In this document: positions 52,510 to 59,170 of the stretch, in pieces
How the letters are laid out: each line of letters starts with the position of its first letter
Position numbering within the stretch: the stretch's first letter is position 1
The notes under the pieces: model-generated
The model's database searches: none
Told to the model about the DNA's origin: nothing
Seen by the model: only the letters and a program-made list of their open reading frames with translations
From: CAKMZU01 sp965248335
GTDB taxonomy: Bacteria > Pseudomonadota > Gammaproteobacteria > Pseudomonadales > DT-91
Assembly (NCBI GenBank): GCA_965248335.1
Contig: CBDFIY010000003.1
Coordinates: 434,001-498,000, forward strand
Reading direction: 5' to 3'
DNA: 64,000 nucleotides
Program-made: the position numbers and the translations under genes

Positions 52510-53238
52510 ATGAAAATGTGTAGACGGCAAGGCGTGATATTGTTTTTGTTTTTGAATTTTTGTTTTTCAGAGAGCTGGTCTCAAGATGGCGTACAGGCTG
52601 CTAATGAAAGCTACGTTAAGCTTTATAATCGTATGCAGTTTCTGCAGGAAGAAGTGTTAAGGCTTCAAGGTGAAGTCGACAAGCTACGCAATCAAGCGGA
52701 TATTTTAAAAAAGCAACATTTACAAGATTATATTGATCTGGATAAACGTCTCAGAGCGTTGGAATCTGGTGTAAGTGCGGCAAAGGTGGCACAGCCTCAG
52801 CAGGCGCCTGAGCCTGGGGTTATGAAAGGCCGAGCCCCGAAGGTCGCGAGCAAAGGCGTTGATAGCTATGCACAGTATAAGCTTGCTTACTCGCTGATCA
52901 AGGATAAAAAGTTTTCTGAGGCAAAAGAAGCCTTTGATCAGTTTATTGCTGATTACCCAAATGATCAGCTCGTGGCAAACTGTTATTACTGGTTAGGTGA
53001 GTTGTACATTTTAGATAAAAATCCGGCGCAAGCAGAAAAAGCATTTAATCTTATTGTTGACCGCTACCCTCAGCATAATAAAACCCCCGAGGCGATGTAT
53101 AAGCTCGGCCGTTTATACTTTGATGCAGGCGATAAGAAAAAAGCTAGGCAACAAATGGAGCGAGTGCTGGAGTTATACCATGGCAAGTCGATCAATGCAG
53201 TTCGGCTGGCGAATGACTTTTTAAAGACGCATTATTAA
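52510..53238 (+). CDS. cpoB: Cell division coordinator CpoB (YbgF)
   Basis: 242 residues. Signal peptide about 1-25, an N-terminal coiled coil (about 30-78) for trimerisation, a Gln/Pro linker, and C-terminal TPR repeats (about 118-240; YWLGELYILDKNPAQAEKAF, YKLGRLYFDAGDKKKARQ). It couples Tol to PBP1b in septal wall synthesis. Position after pal is conserved. Confidence 0.93.
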   Translation: MKMCRRQGVILFLFLNFCFSESWSQDGVQAANESYVKLYNRMQFLQEEVLRLQGEVDKLRNQADILKKQHLQDYIDLDKRLRALESGVSAAKVAQPQQAPEPGVMKGRAPKVASKGVDSYAQYKLAYSLIKDKKFSEAKEAFDQFIADYPNDQLVANCYYWLGELYILDKNPAQAEKAFNLIVDRYPQHNKTPEAMYKLGRLYFDAGDKKKARQQMERVLELYHGKSINAVRLANDFLKTHY

Positions 53239-53300
53239 ACTTTTGTGTTGGATTCTGACTCAAACAGAGTCGGTGAAGTAGACTTTAAATTTTTAAGATA

Positions 53301-54002
53301 ATGGTAATGATGATGGGAAAGAAGCAAGCGGTTGTATTGTTATCGGGTGGTTTGGATTCGGCAACCGTTCTTGCTATGGCGCTAGATCAAGGTTTTGAGT
53401 GCCATACGATGAGTTTCGATTATGAGCAAAGGCATCGTTCTGAATTACATGCTTCAGAAACGCTCTCTGTTTCTATGGGTGCAAAAAGTCATAAATTAAT
53501 CAAGCTTGATGTGTCGCTTTTTAAAGGGTCAGCTTTAACCGATAAAACGATTGACGTGCCTGACTTTGAGCCTGACCCTGAAGCTATTGCTGTGACGTAT
53601 GTGCCGGCAAGGAATACAATTTTTCTTTCTATGGCTTTGGCTTATGCTGAGAGCATGAAAGCGAATGATATTTTTATTGGTGCTAATATTCTTGATTATT
53701 CGAATTACCCTGATTGCCGCCCTGAGTATTTGGAAGCTTTTGAGAGTATGGCAAATCTTGCAACAAAAGCAGCCGTAGAAGGTAATAAATTTTCTATTCA
53801 TGCACCTTTGGTTTACCTGAAAAAATCTGAAATCATTGCCCAAGGGGTTAAATTAGGCGTTGATTACGGGCAGACAGTATCTTGCTATCAGGCAGACGAA
53901 AAAGGTCAAGCTTGCGGTGCTTGTGATAGCTGCATGTTTAGGAAAAAAGGGTTTGAGGAGGCCGGTGTGGCAGACCCTACACGCTATAGTATGAGTAGGT
54001 GA
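53301..54002 (+). CDS. queC: 7-cyano-7-deazaguanine synthase
   Basis: 233 residues; one of several closely spaced ATG codons (53301, 53307, 53310, 53313) is used. PP-loop VVLLSGGLDSATVL and the C-terminal zinc site (CYQADEKGQACGACDSC). It converts carboxy-deazaguanine to preQ0 in queuosine synthesis. queE, which in pseudomonads sits just upstream, is absent here. Confidence 0.95.
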   Translation: MVMMMGKKQAVVLLSGGLDSATVLAMALDQGFECHTMSFDYEQRHRSELHASETLSVSMGAKSHKLIKLDVSLFKGSALTDKTIDVPDFEPDPEAIAVTYVPARNTIFLSMALAYAESMKANDIFIGANILDYSNYPDCRPEYLEAFESMANLATKAAVEGNKFSIHAPLVYLKKSEIIAQGVKLGVDYGQTVSCYQADEKGQACGACDSCMFRKKGFEEAGVADPTRYSMSR

Positions 54003-54015
54003 TCTAAAAAAGGGG

Positions 54016-54043
54016 TTGCATTATTCTAAATAGTCAGTAGTAT
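54016..54043 (+). promoter_or_regulatory. Predicted tRNA-Lys promoter
   Basis: TTGCAT (54016-54021), 16-bp spacer, TAGTAT (54038-54043), then the G+C-rich discriminator ACGCCCC. The tRNA starts at 54058. Confidence 0.5.
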
Positions 54044-54057
54044 ACGCCCCTCGTTTG

Positions 54058-54133
54058 GGGCCGTTAGCTCAGTTGGTAGAGCAGTTGGCTTTTAACCAAT
54101 TGGTCGCTGGTTCGAATCCAGCACGGCCCACCA
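54058..54133 (+). tRNA. tRNA-Lys (anticodon TTT), CCA encoded
   Basis: Cloverleaf drawn by hand: acceptor GGGCCGT / ACGGCCC, D-arm GCTC / GAGC, anticodon stem GTTGG / CCAAT with loop CTTTTAA (anticodon TTT), T-arm GCTGG / CCAGC with TTCGAAT, discriminator A and encoded CCA. 76 nt. It sits between queC and nadA, as in pseudomonads. Confidence 0.97.
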
Positions 54134-54240
54134 TCCCAAACTTATTTTGTTGCAAGTAAAGAAAGCTTTCAAAAAATGAGGTTAGTAAATCTTTTAGGAA
54201 TTCCTCGTCTAATAACAAATCTCAATATCTATTTTCTGCC

Positions 54241-55266
54241 ATGACTACAGAAGCAAGACAATTCGTTCAAGATCATTTAGCCAGTAACTTCCTTGTTAAG
54301 CCTACCGGCGATCAATTGGTATTAAAAGAAAGCGTTAAAACCTTGTTGGCTGAACGTAATGCCGTGATGGTTACGCATTATTATGCCGATCATGTTGTGC
54401 AGCAGTTAACTGAAGAAACGGGCGGTTGCGTCGGCGATTCGTTAGAGATGGCCCGCTTTGGAAAAGAACACCCTGCAAATACCCTGATCGTTAATGGCGT
54501 GAAATTTATGGGGGAAACGGCAAAAATCTTATCGCCAGAAAAGCGCGTATTTATGCCGACACTAGAAGCCACCTGCTCTTTAGATCTTGGCTGTCCAGCA
54601 GATGAGTTTTCTGCCTTCTGTGATCAGCACCCTGATAGAACGGTCGTGGTTTATGCAAACACCTCAGCTGCTGTTAAGGCACGCGCTGACTGGGTGGTTA
54701 CCTCCTCGTCAGCGGTGCAAATTGTAGAACACTTGCAGGACAAAGGTGAAAAAATTATTTGGGCGCCCGATAAATACTTAGGCGAATATGTTCAAAACCA
54801 AACACAGGCTGATATGCTGCTTTGGCAGGCGTCGTGTATTGTACATGAAGAGTTTAAAGCCAAAGGTATTCAGGATCTTAAGCGGGTATACCCAGACGCT
54901 GCGGTACTTGTTCATCCTGAGTCACCAGCCTCTGTTGTGGCGTTAGCGGATGTGGTGGGGTCAACTACACAAATTATTAATGCGTCAAAAACCTTACAAA
55001 ATCAAAAGTTTGTGGTTGCAACTGATCGCGGTATTTTCTTTAAAATGCAGCAAGTGTCACCCGGGAAGGATTTTTATCTTGCGCCTAGCTCAGGTCAATC
55101 CGCACAGTGTAAAAGCTGTGGCCATTGTCCGTGGATGGCTATGAATACGCTTGAGCAGCTTCATCATCAGCTTACGCATTTTGACCAAGAGGTTGTTGTG
55201 GGCGAACAGCTGAGAAAAGATGCATTAAAACCCCTCGATCGTTTATTGGCATTTTCGTTAAAGTAG
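54241..55266 (+). CDS. nadA: Quinolinate synthase A
   Basis: 341 residues. It condenses iminoaspartate with dihydroxyacetone phosphate to quinolinate. Three Cys ligands for a [4Fe-4S] cluster are recognisable in LEATCSLDLGCP, the WQASCIVHEEF region and CGHCPWMAMN. VTHYYADHVVQ and VYANTSAAVKA are conserved. It converges on bepA with a 6-bp gap. Confidence 0.95.
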   Translation: MTTEARQFVQDHLASNFLVKPTGDQLVLKESVKTLLAERNAVMVTHYYADHVVQQLTEETGGCVGDSLEMARFGKEHPANTLIVNGVKFMGETAKILSPEKRVFMPTLEATCSLDLGCPADEFSAFCDQHPDRTVVVYANTSAAVKARADWVVTSSSAVQIVEHLQDKGEKIIWAPDKYLGEYVQNQTQADMLLWQASCIVHEEFKAKGIQDLKRVYPDAAVLVHPESPASVVALADVVGSTTQIINASKTLQNQKFVVATDRGIFFKMQQVSPGKDFYLAPSSGQSAQCKSCGHCPWMAMNTLEQLHHQLTHFDQEVVVGEQLRKDALKPLDRLLAFSLK

Positions 55267-55272
55267 ATGTTG

Positions 55273-56736
55273 TTACCGATTACCTTTTTTCTCTTTCTCA
55301 AGTGCTTTGATCACTTCAATGCGTGTTTTAATTTTTGCGCTGATTTGTCGATTGCTTTTAAAAAAAGGTAAGGCAAGTTTTAGGTGTCTCTGTGCATCTT
55401 TGAGAGCACCTACAGTAATAAAATACTCCCCTCTGGCGCGATGCACTTCGCCTATATTTCCTGCTAACCCTTGAATCTCTGCAAGCTGATACCATAAGTA
55501 GGCAGGGGTGTGAGATTGCCCCTTAATGAAGCTTGAGAGCAGTTCGGCTGCAGCTTGCATTTGCTGATTTTGCTGGTAAGCATTCACAAGTGTCAGGGAG
55601 AGCGGGTAGTTATTAGGCGAAATACGCAGTTGTTTTCGCAGTAATTTAATAGCCGTTTCCGGCTGTTTTAAAGCCAGTAAATATTCTGCTTTGGCAATAA
55701 TAAAAGGAATTTTGTGCGGAGACTCGTCGTACAGCTTATCAATGATAGGTTTGGCAAGCAGCGGCTTCTTTTCGGTTAGATAGGCTAGGGCTAGCCCGTA
55801 TCGCAGTGCTTTTGGGTGTTTACTAGCGCTCTGCTGGAAGTGTGTGGCGGCAAGTCTTGAGTTTTTGAATGCGGCCAGCTCCGCACGGGCTTTCATTAGG
55901 TGAAAGTCAAAACTGTCTTGGTCAATTTGTGCAGGATATAAATTAGCTTGATTATGGGCATCACTGATGCGCGATTCTGTTAAGGGGTGTGTCAGTAAAA
56001 AATCAAACTGTTTAATATCTTCACGGTAGCGCATTTGGGTTTGCAGGTGCTGGAACATTCCCGCTGCAGCTTTAGGGTTAAAGCCTGTTTGATACAGTGT
56101 TGCTATACCAATACGATCAGCCTCTTGTTCGTCGCGACGGCTGTACTTGAGTTGCTGGTCAATGGCTATTGCTTGACCTGCTGTCACCGTAGCTAGGCCT
56201 GCATCAGCTTGCCCACTTGCCATAATTAAGAGACCGCCAAGTAATGAGGCGAGGCTGACATAACGTTGTGACTTCTGACGCTCAAGTTGGCGCGCATAAT
56301 GCCTTTGCGTTAAATGCCCAATTTCGTGAGCAATGACAGAGGCTAACTCATCCTCTGTATCAGCAGATAAAAAGAGACCGAGGTTAATGCCCATGATATT
56401 GCCGGGAGCGGCAAAAGCGTTAAAGCTATTGTTGTCGATCACGACTAGATAATAATGCTTAGGGGAAAGGGGGCTGTTTATGACGAGTTTGTTGGTTAGC
56501 TCATTGAGGTAGTTATAGATAATAGGGTCTTGGCTCATGGGCACTTGTCCGTAGAGTGCGCGCAGGAAGCCTTGTCCCATTCGGTGTTCTTCGCCCTTCG
56601 AAATAATCGCTGAGCTGGCATCGCCGAGAGTCGGTAAATTGATGGGTTTACTCGCGAGCGCTACCTTGGCAGATAATAGGCCTGTGAGTAAAAAAACGAG
56701 CAAAAAATAGCAGGGGATAGGTAATGATTTTCTCAT
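55273..56736 (-). CDS. bepA: BepA-like periplasmic M48 metalloprotease/chaperone
   Basis: 487 residues from ATG 56736; an in-frame ATG at 56769, created by the adjacent insertion sequence, would add 11 residues. Signal peptide about 1-29 (ending ALA). Zinc motif HEIGH (137-141), with the third ligand in RRDEQEADRIG. C-terminal TPR repeats (about 300-470). It surveys LptD/BAM assembly at the outer membrane in E. coli. The native start has no clear ribosome binding site and the insertion lies 20 bp upstream. Confidence 0.92.
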   Translation of the reverse strand: MRKSLPIPCYFLLVFLLTGLLSAKVALASKPINLPTLGDASSAIISKGEEHRMGQGFLRALYGQVPMSQDPIIYNYLNELTNKLVINSPLSPKHYYLVVIDNNSFNAFAAPGNIMGINLGLFLSADTEDELASVIAHEIGHLTQRHYARQLERQKSQRYVSLASLLGGLLIMASGQADAGLATVTAGQAIAIDQQLKYSRRDEQEADRIGIATLYQTGFNPKAAAGMFQHLQTQMRYREDIKQFDFLLTHPLTESRISDAHNQANLYPAQIDQDSFDFHLMKARAELAAFKNSRLAATHFQQSASKHPKALRYGLALAYLTEKKPLLAKPIIDKLYDESPHKIPFIIAKAEYLLALKQPETAIKLLRKQLRISPNNYPLSLTLVNAYQQNQQMQAAAELLSSFIKGQSHTPAYLWYQLAEIQGLAGNIGEVHRARGEYFITVGALKDAQRHLKLALPFFKSNRQISAKIKTRIEVIKALEKEKKGNR

Positions 56737-56748
56737 GCAGTAATAATA

Positions 56749-56756
56749 AACAAATT
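56749..56756. repeat. Target-site duplication, bepA-side copy
   Basis: AACAAATT, identical to 57778-57785, directly abutting the inverted repeat of the insertion sequence. Eight bases is the usual duplication length for the IS1595 family. Confidence 0.85.
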
Positions 56757-57777
56757 CCTGATTACCCATAAGCCTCAGCCATCGTAAGGAACTTATATGG
56801 CATTGGAGGCGTTTTTAGCGCTACGGACATAAACCGCGGAAGCAATGCCTTCAAATTAAAACGACGATTAAAGCGATAACAAAACTCAGCCAGGTATCGT
56901 GGCAAATGCCTTGGGCTAATGGAATGATAAGCGCCATGCATAGACGTTTTGATGTTGCCGATTATTGTGTTAACCCACTTAAACTCTTCGAGGTTAACGC
57001 AATCAGGCCCACCACCAGTGACAAATTTGTTGTGGGTACAATTAGCGTCTTTGATGGCATTAAAGCAAGCAAGGCCATCAGAAATCACAGTGCTTCCTTC
57101 CTTTACATGCCTCTTGGCCCATCGCTTTATCTCATTAAGCGTAAACCCCTCAACGACATTCATATTCATGCTAATTGGCTTACCCTCATCATCAAGAGAA
57201 ACCGCTGTGATGTAGGGTGTTTTATTAGAAGATCCACGTCCACGCTTTCCGCCTCTTTGCTCTCCTCCCCAATAAACATCATCCACCTGAATAAAACCCG
57301 ACAAAGGTTTGCTATCATCCCGCTCCTTCATTGCCTGCATGACTTTATGCTTAACTGACCATGCCGTATTGTACCCGACACCTAGTTGGCGTTTTAATGC
57401 CAATATCGATAATCCAGTTTTTGACTGGGTGAGTAAGTGAATAGCAAGAAACCATGTCTTTAATGGTAGCTTTGTACCTGCGAATAAAGTCCTGCTCGTT
57501 AGTGATGTTTGATGGTGACATTTATTGCATTGATACAGGGCTCTGCTTTTAAGCTTGCAATAGGATGTCGAGTGACAATCGGGACAAGTAAAGCCGTTGG
57601 GCCACCTCCAGTTAAAGAGTGCCGCTTCGCATTGCATCTCTGATCCATAATCTCTAAACAGATCTGAAAGGCTGTAGCCTTTTTGGAATTGAACCGTATT
57701 TTTAGACATGTGAACACCTCAACGATACTGTTCTTGACCGCAAGTGTAACAGTAGCTGAGCTTTAGGGGTAATCAGG
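56757..57777 (-). mobile_element. IS1595-family insertion sequence, 1021 bp, apparently intact
   Basis: Terminal inverted repeats begin CCTGATTACCC at the left and end GGGTAATCAGG at the right (11 of 11, about 20 of 23 when extended inward). It encodes one complete transposase on the minus strand and is flanked by perfect 8-bp direct repeats. It separates the divergent bepA and tusA genes, whose original gap would be about 79-87 bp including one duplication. The perfect duplication suggests a fairly recent insertion. Confidence 0.9.
56762..57709 (-). CDS. IS1595-family transposase
   Basis: 315 residues. N-terminal zinc ribbon (CPDCHS, then CNKCHHQ), a helix-turn-helix region (ILALKRQLGVGYNTAWSVKH) and a DDE-type catalytic core (DDE_Tnp_IS1595): first Asp in IQVDDVYWGGE, second in VISDGLACF, and the third-residue region near FKWVNTIIGNIKTSMHGAYH. 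No frameshift or stop is seen, so it is probably functional. Its stop codon lies in the terminal repeat and overlaps the new bepA-frame ATG. Confidence 0.93.
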   Translation of the reverse strand: MSKNTVQFQKGYSLSDLFRDYGSEMQCEAALFNWRWPNGFTCPDCHSTSYCKLKSRALYQCNKCHHQTSLTSRTLFAGTKLPLKTWFLAIHLLTQSKTGLSILALKRQLGVGYNTAWSVKHKVMQAMKERDDSKPLSGFIQVDDVYWGGEQRGGKRGRGSSNKTPYITAVSLDDEGKPISMNMNVVEGFTLNEIKRWAKRHVKEGSTVISDGLACFNAIKDANCTHNKFVTGGGPDCVNLEEFKWVNTIIGNIKTSMHGAYHSISPRHLPRYLAEFCYRFNRRFNLKALLPRFMSVALKTPPMPYKFLTMAEAYG

Positions 57778-57785
57778 AACAAATT
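57778..57785. repeat. Target-site duplication, tusA-side copy
   Basis: AACAAATT, identical to 56749-56756, on the other side of the insertion sequence. Confidence 0.85.
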
Positions 57786-57844
57786 TAATACCATAAATCA
57801 GGCTTCCAGTGATAAATTATACGCTTTTGCGATAGGGGTTGCGC

Positions 57845-58087
57845 TTGACTGAGAAAATACAACTTGTTGTGGATGCAAAGGGATTAGCCTGCCCTTTACC
57901 CTTATTGAAAACAAAAATTGCTTTAAAATCATTGCATGCGGGCGATGTGTTGCAAGTTCTTGCGACGGATGCCGGTTCCTTTGAGGATATAGTCGTTTAT
58001 CTTGTACAGACGCCACATAAACTTTTGAGTAGAGAATATAAAGAGGGATGCTATTATTTCAGCATTCGCTGCGGTGAAGCAGAGTGA
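57845..58087 (+). CDS. tusA: TusA-family sulfur carrier protein
   Basis: 80 residues from TTG 57845, 6 nt after AGGGG; an earlier TTG at 57839 has no spacing. SirA/TusA fold with the sulfur-carrying Cys C16 in GLACPLPLLKTK. Such proteins relay persulfide sulfur for tRNA thiolation or other sulfur pathways. It is divergent from bepA, as in pseudomonads, but is now separated from it by the insertion sequence. perM follows after 21 bp. Confidence 0.88.
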   Translation: MTEKIQLVVDAKGLACPLPLLKTKIALKSLHAGDVLQVLATDAGSFEDIVVYLVQTPHKLLSREYKEGCYYFSIRCGEAE

Positions 58088-58108
58088 TGGCCGAATTGAG
58101 TGTAATAC

Positions 58109-59170
58109 ATGATAAAAGTCGTTAAAAAATGGATTGATAGCTATTTCGCTAGTGAAGAGACTATTTCCCTGGTTTTAATCCTCTGCGGTATAGTCGCGTT
58201 AATGTTTTTTTTAGGGAGTGAATTAGCGCCTGTTATTATTAGCATCATCATCGCGTACCTGTTGCAAGGGCTGGTAAGCTTCTTTAACCGTTGGTTGTCT
58301 TATCAATGGTCAGTTGTTTTGACTTTTGCTTTTTTTGTGAGTGTTGCAGGGACTTTGCTTTTATTGGCATTGCCGATCATTGGGCGGCAAATTTATAGCT
58401 TGGCGTTGGAATTACCTAAAATCATAAATAAGATCCATCTATTTATTAAGAAGATGAATCTTGAATACCCTGAGGTTTATGATTCCCTTGAAATAGAAAA
58501 ACTCATTGACTATTCGTTGACGAGAGCGGCTGCATTAGGGCAGTCGGCATTGTCTTTTTCCATAGAAACTATCCCTAATCTATTCGCCATTACTATCTAT
58601 ACCGTACTAATCCCCATTTTAGTGTTTTTCTTTTTGAAAGATAAGCAGGTTATTTTGACTTGGCTGGGACGATTTTTACCCAAAGAAAGACCTTTTATGA
58701 GGGCGGTATGGCGTGAAATGAATGCGCAATTCTCTAATTATGCCCGAGGTAAAGCTGTTGAGGTTTTTATTGTTGCTGTGCTCACGGTGGCTGCATTTGC
58801 GATTATGAAGCAAAATTATGCTGTGTTACTCGGTGTATTTGTTGGCTTGTCAGTTATTGTTCCTTATATTGGTGCCGTGCTTGTGACGATACCAGTTGCC
58901 CTTGTAGGTTTTTTCCAGTGGGGGTGGTCAGATGATTTTTTGATACTCTTAAGCATCTATTTGATCATTCAATTTCTTGATGGTAATGTCCTTGTCCCGC
59001 TGTTATTTTCGGAAGCGGTTAATTTACACCCCGTCGCGATCATTATTTCAGTATTAGTATTCGGCGGACTTTGGGGTCTTTGGGGCGTTTTCTTCGCCAT
59101 TCCGCTGGCAACACTCATTAAAGCATTGATAGAAGCTTGGCCTACTAACATTAAATCAGAGAGCTTTTAA
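58109..59170 (+). CDS. perM: AI-2E family transporter / PerM-like permease
   Basis: 353 residues with seven to eight hydrophobic segments: a pair near 15-55, one near 65-90, and a cluster from about 155 to the end. The family motifs PYIGAVLVTIPVALVGF and LVPLLFSEAVNLHPVAIII (in part) are present. Members include AI-2 exporters and Na+/H+ antiporters; the substrate here is unknown. The bepA-tusA-perM neighbourhood is conserved. Its stop is adjacent to the M16 protease start. Confidence 0.88.
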   Translation: MIKVVKKWIDSYFASEETISLVLILCGIVALMFFLGSELAPVIISIIIAYLLQGLVSFFNRWLSYQWSVVLTFAFFVSVAGTLLLLALPIIGRQIYSLALELPKIINKIHLFIKKMNLEYPEVYDSLEIEKLIDYSLTRAAALGQSALSFSIETIPNLFAITIYTVLIPILVFFFLKDKQVILTWLGRFLPKERPFMRAVWREMNAQFSNYARGKAVEVFIVAVLTVAAFAIMKQNYAVLLGVFVGLSVIVPYIGAVLVTIPVALVGFFQWGWSDDFLILLSIYLIIQFLDGNVLVPLLFSEAVNLHPVAIIISVLVFGGLWGLWGVFFAIPLATLIKALIEAWPTNIKSESF

